From NCBI RefSeq assembly GCF_019236475.1, contig NZ_JAFAIX010000004.1, positions 434,001 to 498,000 on the forward strand: a DNA stretch of 64,000 nucleotides, read 5' to 3'. Below, piece after piece: positions 44,527-53,264 of this stretch (position 1 is its first letter; each line of letters starts with the position of its first letter). Source of the DNA: Chitinophaga sp. GTDB lineage: Bacteria; Bacteroidota; Bacteroidia; Chitinophagales; Chitinophagaceae. The notes below the pieces were generated by a model. The model made no database searches, had not been told where the DNA came from, and saw nothing but the letters and a program-made list of their open reading frames with translations. A program made the translations under genes and the position numbers.

Positions 44527-45006
44527 ATGGAAACTACTGCATTCTTAGATCTAACCCTATTCAACTGGGAGACCCAGGTAAAACGGATGACCATGACTTT
44601 CGACAGCTTCACGGATGAAGAGCTGTATTTGCCAGTAGCGCCACAACGGAACCGCGTGATTTACATCCTCGGACATATGACAGCAGTACATGATATGCTG
44701 CTGCCCCTATTGGGCCTGGGAGAACGCCAATATCCGGAACTGGATGCCTATTTCATCACCCATCCGGATGATCCGCAAGAAGAGCTGCCTGCTCCCGCTA
44801 AGCTGAGAGCTTGTTGGAAGGATGTCAACGCCATCGTGTTACAACAATTCCGCACATTGCCTCCTGCTGCTTGGCTGCAAAAGCATACCATGGTTACACA
44901 AGAGGAGTTCGAAAAAGAACCCCACCGCAATCGGTATAATGTATTGCTGTCAAGATTAACGCATCTGTCCTACCACCTGGGGCAGTTGGTATTGGTGAAT
45001 CGTTGA
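44527..45006 (+). CDS. DinB-family protein
   Basis: About 159 residues from the ATG at 44527, two bases after the hydrolase stop; an upstream ATG at 44506 overlaps that gene. Histidine ligands of the DinB four-helix bundle are visible in LGHMTAVHDMLLPL and HLSYHLGQLVLV at the C-terminus. Probably a metal-dependent, thiol-using enzyme. Its stop touches the convergent repressor gene (stop at 45007). Confidence 0.83.
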   Translation: METTAFLDLTLFNWETQVKRMTMTFDSFTDEELYLPVAPQRNRVIYILGHMTAVHDMLLPLLGLGERQYPELDAYFITHPDDPQEELPAPAKLRACWKDVNAIVLQQFRTLPPAAWLQKHTMVTQEEFEKEPHRNRYNVLLSRLTHLSYHLGQLVLVNR

Positions 45007-45750
45007 TTAGCTGGCAATAGGCATTTCACGGCTCACATAACCGATAAATTTCCAGATTTCTAACACTTCGTTCGCATTTACCCGGAAAGGCTTGTATGCC
45101 GGATTAAGGGAGTGCAGACGTAGTGTGCCGTCTAGTTTCATCGCGTTATCTACCATTTTGAAGAGAATATCGTCTTCCTCCTTCAAAATGACTACACATG
45201 GCGTATCCTGCTTGATCAGACTCCAATCATCCACATACTGTGCAATCACGTGACTGCCATCAGGAATCGGCAGCATACTATCGCCACTCACAGGGAACAT
45301 ACGAATAGTTTTTTCCCGTGGAAGTCCTGGTAAGGTGAACTTTGGCAGATTAGCAATGAATTCAGGATCGTTGAAACCGCGGCGGTAGCCAGCCTGCGCT
45401 TTTACCGGAACAAATTCCATATTCTCCTCATTGTCCGTATTTACCGTGATAGGAAGCACACGTATATGCTTGCCCGTTATATCCAGGGTAGACGTGGTTT
45501 CCACTTCGTACAGTTGTTCGGCAGTAAGATCGGAGAGCGCTGTTTTAATCAGGTGATCGATGGAGATATTGAAATAGGTAGATATCCGTACCTGATCTTC
45601 CATGCGGGGATTCTTCGTTTTCCCGCTTTCCTGTGCTGCCAGTCGTCCTTTCTTAATGCCGGTAGCATCAGATAACTGTTGTTGCGTTAGATTTTTCCTT
45701 TTCCTTAAGAACCTGAGATTTCCTGCCCAGTGAAATAAAGACTGATCCAT
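45007..45750 (-). CDS. XRE-family repressor with LexA-like S24 peptidase domain
   Basis: 247 residues. Helix-turn-helix XRE domain at about 10-68 (RFLRKRKNLTQQQLSDATGI). The S24 domain shows a probable Ala-Gly autocleavage bond at 120-121 (KAQAGYRRG), catalytic Ser158 in VSGDSMLP and Lys198 in ILFKMV; the 37- and 40-residue spacings resemble LexA (about 34 and 37). Such proteins are cleaved on RecA-nucleofilament contact or act as stress repressors. A promoter-like CAAATGTA (TACATTTG on the minus strand) and a repeated TTAGTAAG lie just upstream. Confidence 0.9.
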   Translation of the reverse strand: MDQSLFHWAGNLRFLRKRKNLTQQQLSDATGIKKGRLAAQESGKTKNPRMEDQVRISTYFNISIDHLIKTALSDLTAEQLYEVETTSTLDITGKHIRVLPITVNTDNEENMEFVPVKAQAGYRRGFNDPEFIANLPKFTLPGLPREKTIRMFPVSGDSMLPIPDGSHVIAQYVDDWSLIKQDTPCVVILKEEDDILFKMVDNAMKLDGTLRLHSLNPAYKPFRVNANEVLEIWKFIGYVSREMPIAS

Positions 45751-45756
45751 TTCGTT

Positions 45757-45799
45757 TTAGTAAGCTGTTGAGTTAGTAAGTTGGGTATGGGCAAATGTA
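45757..45799 (-). promoter_or_regulatory. Candidate promoter and operator of the XRE-S24 repressor
   Basis: On the minus strand TACATTTG (complement of 45792-45799) fits the Bacteroidota -7 consensus; the -33 TTTG is not clear. Between it and the start codon, TTAGTAAG occurs twice on the plus strand (45757-45764 and 45773-45780, 16-base period), a likely self-binding site. Confidence 0.45.
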
Positions 45800-45806
45800 A
45801 TGACAA

Positions 45807-46001
45807 TTATCCTATAATCTCTACCACACGCCCTATCTGGCCGTCTTCCAGGCGCACTTTAATACCACGGGAATGGTAAGCAGCGGAGGTCAGCAGGTCT
45901 TTTACGATGCCATAAGTTTTCTTCCCGCTACGTTGATCTTTCTTCAGGATGATGGCCACTTCCAGGCCAGGGTAAACATCTTTTCTATATTGTCCGTCCA
46001 T
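45807..46001 (-). CDS. YwbE-family protein
   Basis: 64 residues from the ATG at 46001. The sequence DVYPGLEVAIILKKDQRSGK, followed by LTSAAYHSRGIKVRLEDGQI and GRVVEII, is the whole of the conserved YwbE domain (about 60 residues), an RNA-binding-like beta fold of unknown role. It is divergent from the pseudouridine synthase gene across about 64 bases, which include CAAAGGTA (TACCTTTG on the minus strand), a -7 box candidate for ywbE. Confidence 0.9.
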   Translation of the reverse strand: MDGQYRKDVYPGLEVAIILKKDQRSGKKTYGIVKDLLTSAAYHSRGIKVRLEDGQIGRVVEIIG

Positions 46002-46065
46002 ATTATTGATTCTCTGCAACAAAGGTAGGCTTTTCAACGCCCAATTCTTTACATTTGCGCCTATT

Positions 46066-46671
46066 ATGCATAACAGTGGTCATCGGTACTTCATCATACA
46101 CAAGCCTTACAACATGGTTTCCCAGTTTATCAGTCCTCATAACGTGCGCCTGCTCGGGGATCTGGACTTCGATTTTCCGGAAGGAACTCATGCCATAGGG
46201 CGCCTGGACAATGAATCAGAAGGATTGTTGATATTAACGACCAATAAAAAAGTAACCAAGCTGCTGTTTGAAAGCGTAATCCCACATAAGCGAACTTACG
46301 TTGTAAAAGCCAAGTATTATGTGACAGAGGAAGAAGTGCAAAGACTGCGCGATGGCGTGTCCATGCCAGTAGGGATACACGAAACCTACACTACTAAGCC
46401 TTGCGAAGTAAGGATCGTACCACAGCCCCAAGGGCTGGAAGTACGCCCTGGCGATTATAACGACAATCCCCATACCTGGCTGGAAATCACCCTCACAGAA
46501 GGGAAATACCACCAGGTGCGCAAAATGCTGGGCGCTATTCATCACCGCTGTCAGCGCCTGATCCGTACCTCCATTGAATCCCTCGAACTGGGGGACCTGA
46601 AATCAGGCCAGGTGAGGGAAATTCCCGAAGCCGAATTCTTTGCCCAACTGGGCATTACTGACTACCAGTAA
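46066..46671 (+). CDS. Pseudouridine synthase (RluE/RsuA-like)
   Basis: About 201 residues from the ATG at 46066 (MHNSGHRYFIIHKPYNMVSQ). The motif GRLDNESEGLLILT contains the catalytic Asp, YVVKAKY and KPCEVRIV follow, and EGKYHQVRKMLGAIHHRCQ, LIRTSIESLELG are the C-terminal signatures. No N-terminal S4 domain is present, like RluE, which makes pseudouridine 2457 of 23S rRNA. The exact target cannot be assigned. Confidence 0.9.
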   Translation: MHNSGHRYFIIHKPYNMVSQFISPHNVRLLGDLDFDFPEGTHAIGRLDNESEGLLILTTNKKVTKLLFESVIPHKRTYVVKAKYYVTEEEVQRLRDGVSMPVGIHETYTTKPCEVRIVPQPQGLEVRPGDYNDNPHTWLEITLTEGKYHQVRKMLGAIHHRCQRLIRTSIESLELGDLKSGQVREIPEAEFFAQLGITDYQ

Positions 46672-46695
46672 GTCCTGGTTTCTTATCTTCGTATC

Positions 46696-48054
46696 ATGAG
46701 TATTCACCAAGCCATCCGCCTTTCTGATCTGACCACCAGTATCAGGAATACCCTGCAGCAAACCTTTGCAGGGCAAACCTACTGGGTAAAGGCCGATGTG
46801 ACCAGCTATTCCTGGTACGGGCAAAGGGGAGTACATTATTTCGATCTCGTAGAAAAAGATGAGCAGGGTACCGGTATTATTGCCCGTGTATCCGCAGTGG
46901 CATGGGGCAGTGGCGCTCAGCAAATACGGGCCTTTGAGCTGATTACCGGGCAACAGTTTCGCAATAATATCCATGTGCTGGTATTGGTGGCCGTGTCTTA
47001 TCACCAGGTACATGGGCTGCAAGTGAATGTGCTGGATGTAGACATCAACTACACCATCGGGCAACTGGAACAGCAGAAGCAGCAAATATTACAACGTTTA
47101 CTCCAAGAAAATCCGGATGCCATCCGGATGGAAGGAGAAAGATATATCACCCGCAACCAGGAGCTGGCATTATCTCCCGTCATTCAGCAGATCGCAGTAG
47201 TGACCTCCGGGAATAGCGCGGGCTACCAGGATTTCCATCATACGCTGGTAAATAACAGTTTCGGATATACGTTTAAGTTAGACACGTACTTCACTGTTGT
47301 GCAAGGGGAAGCCAATGCAGAGTTGGTGCAACAGCGAATGGTGGAAGTATTCAGCGCTGGCAAAGCATATGATGCTGTGGTGATTATCCGCGGTGGTGGC
47401 GCGCAAACCGACTTCCTGCTGTTCGATAGCTATCAGTTGGGAAGGGTAGTGGCCAGGTTTCCTATTCCTGTGATTACCGGCATTGGGCACCAGAAAAATG
47501 AAACCGTTGCGGATATGATGGCGCATACTGCGACCAAAACCCCCACCAAAGCCGCTGAATTTATCATCGCGCATAACCGCCAGTATGAAGATCAGATCAT
47601 ACAAATGCAGCAACAGATCTTGATTCGCAGCCAGCAGATTATTGCGGCAGACAATAGAGAACTGCATGTTTTGCAAAGCAATATCGCCCATAATGTACGA
47701 TCCATACTGGAAAGGAATAAAGAAGAACTACTGCATGCCAGGCATAGCATATCCGCAGGGGCACAGCAGGTATTACAGGAGCAGAAACAGCAATTGCAGT
47801 ATTTTGTAAGTGGACTTACATCCAGGCCCAGAGCGATCTTGCAGCATGAAGAAAATAAATTACAGCAACAACAATTGTTGTTCCGCATGCTGGACCCTGA
47901 AAGTATTATCAGGAGAGGGTTTGCATTGATATATAAGGAAGACAGCCTGCTAAAGCGGGCGGAAGACGCCACTCCAGGCGATCCTATCACTATCCGGATG
48001 CAGGATGCTACACTCCGGGCCATTGTACAATCTAAAATCACGAAAGATGAGTGA
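46696..48054 (+). CDS. xseA: Exodeoxyribonuclease VII large subunit
   Basis: 452 residues. N-terminal OB-fold (IRLSDLTTSIRNTLQQTFAG, YWVKADVTSYSW) and the catalytic domain with VTSGNSAGYQDFHHTL, VIIRGGGAQTDFLLFDSYQL, PVITGIGHQKNETVADMMAH and TKTPTKAAEF, then a long coiled coil. Together with the small subunit it degrades single-stranded DNA from both ends in repair. Length is typical. It lies 24 bases after the pseudouridine synthase and overlaps xseB by 8 bases. Confidence 0.95.
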   Translation: MSIHQAIRLSDLTTSIRNTLQQTFAGQTYWVKADVTSYSWYGQRGVHYFDLVEKDEQGTGIIARVSAVAWGSGAQQIRAFELITGQQFRNNIHVLVLVAVSYHQVHGLQVNVLDVDINYTIGQLEQQKQQILQRLLQENPDAIRMEGERYITRNQELALSPVIQQIAVVTSGNSAGYQDFHHTLVNNSFGYTFKLDTYFTVVQGEANAELVQQRMVEVFSAGKAYDAVVIIRGGGAQTDFLLFDSYQLGRVVARFPIPVITGIGHQKNETVADMMAHTATKTPTKAAEFIIAHNRQYEDQIIQMQQQILIRSQQIIAADNRELHVLQSNIAHNVRSILERNKEELLHARHSISAGAQQVLQEQKQQLQYFVSGLTSRPRAILQHEENKLQQQQLLFRMLDPESIIRRGFALIYKEDSLLKRAEDATPGDPITIRMQDATLRAIVQSKITKDE

Positions 48055-48250
48055 AGAACTGACATATGAAAATGCCTATCGGGAATTACAGGAAATAGCG
48101 GAAGAAATAGAAATGGAAAGCGTTTCCGTAGACCTGTTGGCAGAAAAAGTAAAACGGGCTGCTATGTTGATTAGCTTCTGTCAGCAAAAGCTGCGGGCTA
48201 CTGAAACAGAAGTGAATAATATTATCAAGCAGATGGACAACGGAAAATAG
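48047..48250 (+). CDS. xseB: Exodeoxyribonuclease VII small subunit
   Basis: About 67 residues from the ATG at 48047, which overlaps the end of xseA by 8 bases (a longer frame from 48005 lies inside xseA). LTYENAYRELQEIAEEIEME and VSVDLLAEKVKRAAMLISFCQ, with KLRATETEVNNI, are the two helices of XseB. It forms the complex with XseA. Confidence 0.93.
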   Translation: MSEELTYENAYRELQEIAEEIEMESVSVDLLAEKVKRAAMLISFCQQKLRATETEVNNIIKQMDNGK

Positions 48251-48481
48251 AGGCTTTCATATCATGGTGGCAAATACTATTTGGTAGTGAGTCCTGTGGG
48301 CAGCGGTGTAGCTATTATGTTACTGATTGCCGTGATTGTCAATAATATGACCTCCATTCGCGCGTATCCTGCCAATAAACATTGGTGGTACGATCGCAAA
48401 ATTGTACAGGAAAATAGTCTAATTATACCATTTCGAAGCAAATCAGGGTGCCCATCTTTGTGTCATCAAAACAACTGACAT

Positions 48482-48874
48482 ATGAACACCACTGTTTATT
48501 TGCTATTACGATGGGCCATTGCCGCCAGTATGATTGGTCATGGACTGGTACGACTTCCAAAACTGAATGGGTTCAGTGGCTGGATGGTGCAATCTTTTGA
48601 GAAATCCATGCTTCCGCAAGCCCTGGTGCTGCCTTTCAGCTATGTGCTCCCTATTGCGGAATTTATCATAGGCATCCTGTTATTGATAGGATTGGGTACA
48701 AGAATCGCCCTGATTGGAGGAGGTATCCTGATGGCCTTCCTCGTGTTGGGAAGTACCCTCATCGAAAGCTGGGACTTCATTACAGGTCAACTGGTCCATG
48801 CTGCTTTCTTCGCTGTACTGCTGCAATTTATCAGCAGTAATACCTTTGCCGTAGATAATTTGTTGAAGAAGTAA
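48482..48874 (+). CDS. DoxX-family membrane protein
   Basis: 130 residues with four membrane spans (LLLRWAIAASMIGHGLVRLP, LPFSYVLPIAEFIIGILLLI, IALIGGGILMAFLVLGSTLI, LVHAAFFAVLLQFIS). The IGHGLxRLPK start and the PIAEFIIG helix are DoxX features. Probably a quinone-linked or thiosulfate-oxidation type membrane protein by family, function unproven here. Repeat copy 4 lies directly after the stop. Confidence 0.85.
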   Translation: MNTTVYLLLRWAIAASMIGHGLVRLPKLNGFSGWMVQSFEKSMLPQALVLPFSYVLPIAEFIIGILLLIGLGTRIALIGGGILMAFLVLGSTLIESWDFITGQLVHAAFFAVLLQFISSNTFAVDNLLKK

Positions 48875-48897
48875 GGAAAGGCAAAACGCTCCTGTCT

Positions 48898-48967
48898 GTT
48901 GTGCCTGCCCGCTGGGCAGGCACAACGAAAAGACATAAAATGGAATTGACGCAGTCAATTCCATTTT
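48898..48967 (+). repeat. Paired-hairpin repeat, copy 4
   Basis: Hairpin A at 48898-48926: GTTGTGCCTGCCC / GGGCAGGCACAAC, with a C-to-G change in the left arm matched by G-to-C in the right. Hairpin B at 48937-48967 has 14-base perfect arms and the shortened centre GAC-GCA-GTC, with a T-run on the right. It follows the DoxX stop (48874) by 23 bases. Confidence 0.85.
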
Positions 48968-49001
48968 TTTTGAGTTTGTAAATATTAAACTTTCAGAATA
49001 T

Positions 49002-49033
49002 TTTGAAAATTCAAAAAATATAATGTAGCTTTG
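49002..49033 (+). promoter_or_regulatory. Bacteroidota promoter of the small membrane protein pair
   Basis: TTTG at 49002-49005 and TAGCTTTG at 49026-49033, spaced 20 bases, match TTTG-N19/20-TAnnTTTG exactly, about 20 bases before the ATG at 49054. Confidence 0.75.
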
Positions 49034-49053
49034 TTTCATCAAACAGCAACAGC

Positions 49054-49404
49054 ATGAATCTCCTGGCCTACATCATTTACCTGCTGATAACATGGGTGAT
49101 TACCGTACAGGTAGGGTGGTTGTTCTACCGGAATGGGCGGGTATTTATCCTGCATGTGATGCATGGAGATGTAGCCACCACAGATGCCATTAATAGGATA
49201 TTGCTGATCGGGTATTACCTGCTGAACTTGGGATATGCGACCTTGATGATTAGTACCTGGGCGCCGCTGCACACTTGGAAAGAAGTGATAGATAGTGTCT
49301 CGCAAATGATAGGATTTATTATGCTGACACTGGGCATTATTCACTGTTGTAACATGCTGGTGATATATCTACTAGGAAAGAGAAACTTTCATCTCCACTC
49401 ATAA
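49054..49404 (+). CDS. Small membrane protein, first of two tandem paralogues
   Basis: 116 residues with three membrane spans (LAYIIYLLITWVITVQVGWL, INRILLIGYYLLNLGYATLM, IGFIMLTLGIIHCCNMLVIY) and a polar loop with FILHVMHGDVATTDA. It aligns with the next gene: WxxxxYLLxxxxxxVxxxxxLFYxNxxVFIxxxxHGxxxxxxxxNRILLIGYYLLNLG. No family name is recognised. It has its own promoter. Confidence 0.7.
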   Translation: MNLLAYIIYLLITWVITVQVGWLFYRNGRVFILHVMHGDVATTDAINRILLIGYYLLNLGYATLMISTWAPLHTWKEVIDSVSQMIGFIMLTLGIIHCCNMLVIYLLGKRNFHLHS

Positions 49405-49416
49405 AATTATATCTGT

Positions 49417-49812
49417 ATGCACACCACCTTCAACTACATTGCTTACCTGATTTACCTGCCTGTGGTGATTATAGTCACCTGGAGAGTAGCCTACACCCTT
49501 TTCAAAAATAGTAAAGTATTTATGATGGATATTTTCCATGGCAAGGATGACATCGCCCTCTCTACCAACAAACTATTTGAAACCGGCTTTTACTTGCTGA
49601 ACCTGGGTTTTGCCTTCTGGATCATGCAGATCGCGACGATAGGTAGTGCACAAGAAATGCTGGAAAGACTCAGTGCTAAAATCGGAGGATTCTTCATTTA
49701 TCTGGGTGTAATGGTCTTTTTTAACCTGTATTTATTTTTCAGGGGAAGGCGGATCTCTAAAGATAAAGGACGGTTGGCCCCGGTTCCGGATCCGCTTTTT
49801 CCCAAAGCTTAA
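49417..49812 (+). CDS. Small membrane protein, second of two tandem paralogues
   Basis: 131 residues, paralogue of the preceding protein (YIAYLIYLPVVIIVTWRVAY, KVFMMDIFHGKDDIALSTNK, TGFYLLNLGFAFWI, FFIYLGVMVFFNLYLFF), 12 bases downstream of it. The C-terminal tail is longer and more basic (FRGRRISKDKGRL) than the first copy. Its stop codon overlaps the start of a possible 35-codon frame (TAATG). Confidence 0.7.
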   Translation: MHTTFNYIAYLIYLPVVIIVTWRVAYTLFKNSKVFMMDIFHGKDDIALSTNKLFETGFYLLNLGFAFWIMQIATIGSAQEMLERLSAKIGGFFIYLGVMVFFNLYLFFRGRRISKDKGRLAPVPDPLFPKA

Positions 49813-49919
49813 TGCCCCATTCTAAAGCCCGAATATTGATGTACAAGGTGGTAAGTCCCGCTGGCGTAATGCTGGCGGGCTTACTATTTTCAGTACTATC
49901 CGGTACTACAAGCGTATAA
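49812..49919 (+). CDS. Possible 35-residue hydrophobic peptide, coupled to the membrane pair
   Basis: The ATG overlaps the stop of the second paralogue (TAATG at 49810-49814) and the frame runs 35 codons to TAA at 49917. The sequence begins MPHSKARILMYKVVSP and has a hydrophobic stretch GVMLAGLLFSVLSG, so it could be a single-span membrane peptide made by translational coupling. It has no recognised family and could be chance. Confidence 0.3.
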   Translation: MPHSKARILMYKVVSPAGVMLAGLLFSVLSGTTSV

Positions 49920-50029
49920 TTTACGCTCATCACATTTTTTGACATCTTTCATAAATAAATCTTTTCTTAGCGCCCGTGCTGAAGGAATGGATGCTGTAGC
50001 TACAGACGCTGTAAATATTATCTGGAACA

Positions 50030-53000
50030 ATGAAAGGAAAACTAATTTTGGCCTCCTGCATGGCGCTCGCCATGGCAGGTAAGGCACAACAACTGCCTTC
50101 CGAATTACAAACGCCGGAAGTCGTGTCCGTAAACAGGATGCCGATGCGGGCATCTGCGTTTGCATTTGAAAGTCAGCCCCTGGCACAACAGGGCGAAAAA
50201 GAAAAATCAGCCTGGTTTATTTCCCTGAACGGTCCCTGGAAATTCAACTGGGTAGAGGACCCGCGCAAACGCCCGATGGACTTCTATCTGCCAGACTATA
50301 ACGATAGCGGATGGAGTACTTTCAAAGTGCCTGCGAACTGGGAATTAAATGGTTATGGCCTGCCTATTTATGTCAATCATCCGTATGAATTTACTGGACA
50401 TGCGAAAAAAGGTGCGGCACTGAATCCTCCATTTGATATTCCGGAAGATAATAACCCAGTGGGTTCTTATCGCCGTAAATTTACACTGCCTGAAAATTGG
50501 AATGGTCGCCAGGTATTCATTCACCTGGGTGCTGTGAAATCCGCTTTCTTTATCTGGATCAACGGTAAGAAAGTAGGTTATAGTGAAGACAGCAAACTCT
50601 CCGCAGAATTTGATATCACAAAATATTTGCAACCAGGCGAGAACCTGGTAGCACTGCAGGTATACCGCTGGAGTGACGGCTCTTACCTGGAATGCCAGGA
50701 TATGTGGCGCATTTCAGGTATTGAAAGAGAAGTATATCTCTATTCCACTCCTAAATTGGATATCAGGGATTTCAAAGTGGCTTCTTCTTTGGATCCCACC
50801 TACACCAACGGCCAGTTCAAACTGGACCTGGAAGTTAGCAACTATCGTATAGATCAGCATACCAACCACAGTAAGCCAGATACCTTTGCGGTGAGCATTG
50901 ACCTGGTGGATGCTGCGGGCAAATCTGTTTATAAAGATGAAACTACCAGTGTTCAACGGGTGCTGGGGAATTATAAATCGAATGTTTCTTTCAGTAAAGA
51001 AATTCCGAAAGTAAAAATTTGGTCTGCCGAGATACCGTATCTCTATACCCTCTACATTACCCTGAAAGATAAAGAAGGGAAAATTATGGAGGTAATACCG
51101 CAGCGAGTGGGCTTCCGCTCCATTGAGCTGAAAGACCGTAACTTCCTGGTAAACGGCAAACGCGTATTCCTAAAGGGTGTCAACAGGCACGAACACAATG
51201 CCACACAAGGGCATACCCTTACCCATGAAGATATGCGCAAGGATATGGAAATGATGAAAAAACTGAACGTCAATGCGGTGCGTCATTCCCACTATCCTCC
51301 AGATCCATACTGGATGCAGCTTTGTGATGAGTATGGTTTGTATGTAATAGATGAAGCGAATATTGAATCACATGGTCGTTATTACGATCTCGGCTATACG
51401 CTGGCAAATGATAAGCAATGGCGTATGCCGCACCTGGAACGTGTTTACAGGATGTATGAGCGAGATAAAAACCATCCTGCGGTTATTACTTGGTCCTTGG
51501 GAAATGAGGCTGGTAATGGATGTAACTTCTATGAGGCATATGATTACCTGAAGGCGCATGATACCCGCCCTGTGCAGTATGAACGCGCAGAGCATGACTA
51601 TAACACTGATATCATTGTACCGCAATATCCTAGTCCTAATGGCCTGATTCGCTATTCACAGCACAATCCAGACCGCCCAATGATCATGAGCGAATACGCA
51701 CATATCATGGGCAACAGCTTAGGTAACTTCCAAGAGTATTGGTCTGCCATTGAAAATAATCCTTACCTCCAAGGTGGATTTATCTGGGAGTGGATTGATC
51801 AGGGTATCGATACCGTGAAAAACGGCAAGCGTATCTTGGCCTATGGTGGCGATTTCCCGCTGAGTGGCCCTGTAAACGAAAACTTCAGCGATAACAACTT
51901 CTGCGTGAAAGGTGTGGTAACTGCACATCGCGATTTAACGCCGATGGCGATCGAAGTGAAGAAAGTGTACCAACATATCAAAACTACGGTAAAGGATAAA
52001 CGAATTATCGTACGCAATGGTTATTTCTTCCGCGACCTGTCCAATTACCAACTGAACTGGGAATTAGCAGAAGACGGCAAAATCGTGGAACGCGGTACTA
52101 TCCGCGATCTGAAGATTGCGCCACAAGATTCCGTGACATTCGATATTTCACCTAAAGCAAAAATTTCTGGTAATAAAGAATATTTCCTGAATGTGCGCTA
52201 TACGTTGAAACAGGAGGAACCTTTCCTGGCAGCAGGTTATGAAATAGCAGCAGAACAATTTGCCTGGAATCAGCCTGTACGCAATGATAATAGCGTCATC
52301 GGCTCCGGTAAACTGGCTGTAGTAAAGAATGGCGATAACCTGCAAGTAAAAGGCGGCAATTTCGATATCAATTTTGATATGCAGAAAGGCAAGCTAGTAT
52401 CTTACCGCGTAAACGGAGACGCCGTTATCCAAAATGGCCCTCAGCCTGCCTTCTGGCGTGCTCCTACAGATAATGATATCGGAGCAAATTACAATCATTC
52501 CCTCCGCAATTGGAGAGATGCTTATGATAAAGCCAATATTGCTGCCACTGTGAAGGAAGAATCTAATACAGTAGTAGTTACTTTCAAAGCTACGCTACTG
52601 AATGGAGATGCAGTATCCGAACAGTCTTTTGATGTTCGCCCAGATGGTACCGTGAATGTACACAACAGCTTTGAGGGTATTAAAGGCGATCATAAAATGC
52701 TGTTGCGTTATGGTACCGATTTACAGCTCGCCAAACAATTTGATCAAATTGACTGGTATGGCCGTGGACCATGGGAAAACTATTGGGATAGAAAAACCGC
52801 TTCCCTCGTAGGCTTGTACCATGGCGAAGTATCCGGACAATATTTCCCGTATGCACGTCCGCAGGAATCTGGCAACAAATCAGATGTTCGCTGGGTAACC
52901 ATGACCAATAAAAAAGGTAAGGGTATCCGCATAGAGGCAGATAAAGTATTCTGTTTCTCCGCACTGCCTTACAGTTTGGATGATCTGGATCCAGCGGCAG

Positions 53001-53176
53001 ATAAGAAGCAATTTCACAGCGGTGAGCTGGTAGCAAAAGGTAACATCTTTATGCATGTAGACCTGTTGCAGTCGGGTGTACAAGGTATTGATAGCTGGGG
53101 TTCCCAGCCACTGGAGCAATACCGCATACCATTTGCGAAATTGGATTACAGCTTTACTATAAAGCCGATTAAATAA
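50030..53176 (+). CDS. GH2 beta-galactosidase (LacZ-type)
   Basis: 1048 residues with a signal peptide (MKGKLILASCMALAMAGKA). Order is GH2 sugar-binding domain (QVFIHLGAVKSAFFIWINGK), immunoglobulin-like domain, TIM barrel (about 320-620), a second Ig-like domain and the Bgal_small_N domain ending ...YSFTIKPI. Catalytic acid/base Glu493 is in SLGNEAGNG and nucleophile Glu555 in MIMSEYAHIMGNSLGNFQ. Exported enzyme that removes terminal beta-galactosyl residues from polysaccharide or glycoprotein. No SusCD genes are adjacent, so it is not in an obvious utilisation locus. Confidence 0.95.
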   Translation: MKGKLILASCMALAMAGKAQQLPSELQTPEVVSVNRMPMRASAFAFESQPLAQQGEKEKSAWFISLNGPWKFNWVEDPRKRPMDFYLPDYNDSGWSTFKVPANWELNGYGLPIYVNHPYEFTGHAKKGAALNPPFDIPEDNNPVGSYRRKFTLPENWNGRQVFIHLGAVKSAFFIWINGKKVGYSEDSKLSAEFDITKYLQPGENLVALQVYRWSDGSYLECQDMWRISGIEREVYLYSTPKLDIRDFKVASSLDPTYTNGQFKLDLEVSNYRIDQHTNHSKPDTFAVSIDLVDAAGKSVYKDETTSVQRVLGNYKSNVSFSKEIPKVKIWSAEIPYLYTLYITLKDKEGKIMEVIPQRVGFRSIELKDRNFLVNGKRVFLKGVNRHEHNATQGHTLTHEDMRKDMEMMKKLNVNAVRHSHYPPDPYWMQLCDEYGLYVIDEANIESHGRYYDLGYTLANDKQWRMPHLERVYRMYERDKNHPAVITWSLGNEAGNGCNFYEAYDYLKAHDTRPVQYERAEHDYNTDIIVPQYPSPNGLIRYSQHNPDRPMIMSEYAHIMGNSLGNFQEYWSAIENNPYLQGGFIWEWIDQGIDTVKNGKRILAYGGDFPLSGPVNENFSDNNFCVKGVVTAHRDLTPMAIEVKKVYQHIKTTVKDKRIIVRNGYFFRDLSNYQLNWELAEDGKIVERGTIRDLKIAPQDSVTFDISPKAKISGNKEYFLNVRYTLKQEEPFLAAGYEIAAEQFAWNQPVRNDNSVIGSGKLAVVKNGDNLQVKGGNFDINFDMQKGKLVSYRVNGDAVIQNGPQPAFWRAPTDNDIGANYNHSLRNWRDAYDKANIAATVKEESNTVVVTFKATLLNGDAVSEQSFDVRPDGTVNVHNSFEGIKGDHKMLLRYGTDLQLAKQFDQIDWYGRGPWENYWDRKTASLVGLYHGEVSGQYFPYARPQESGNKSDVRWVTMTNKKGKGIRIEADKVFCFSALPYSLDDLDPAADKKQFHSGELVAKGNIFMHVDLLQSGVQGIDSWGSQPLEQYRIPFAKLDYSFTIKPIK

Positions 53177-53197
53177 TTTTGTGGCAAGCAAAAAGCG

Positions 53198-53230
53198 AAA
53201 GGGGCTGTCTCGTAAGAGGCGGCCTTTTTT
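53198..53230 (+). terminator. Terminator after the beta-galactosidase gene
   Basis: GGC-type stem: AAAGGGGC and GCGGCC-TTTTTT flank CTC-GTAA-GAG, with mismatches, followed by a T-run at 53224-53230. Weak but well placed, 22 bases after the stop. Confidence 0.55.
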
Positions 53231-53240
53231 CATTTCTGTG

Positions 53241-53248
53241 TATCTTTG
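53241..53248 (+). promoter_or_regulatory. Candidate -7 box of the DNA polymerase IV gene
   Basis: TATCTTTG fits TAnnTTTG 16 bases before the ATG at 53265. The -33 TTTG is not seen at the expected distance because the terminator lies there. Confidence 0.4.
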
Positions 53249-53264
53249 TTCTTAGCTTGTATTC

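Noticed and set aside
48281..48478. 65-codon frame between xseB and doxX
   Set aside because: Starts at TTG, has one hydrophobic stretch, no family or promoter; may be a remnant but cannot be supported.
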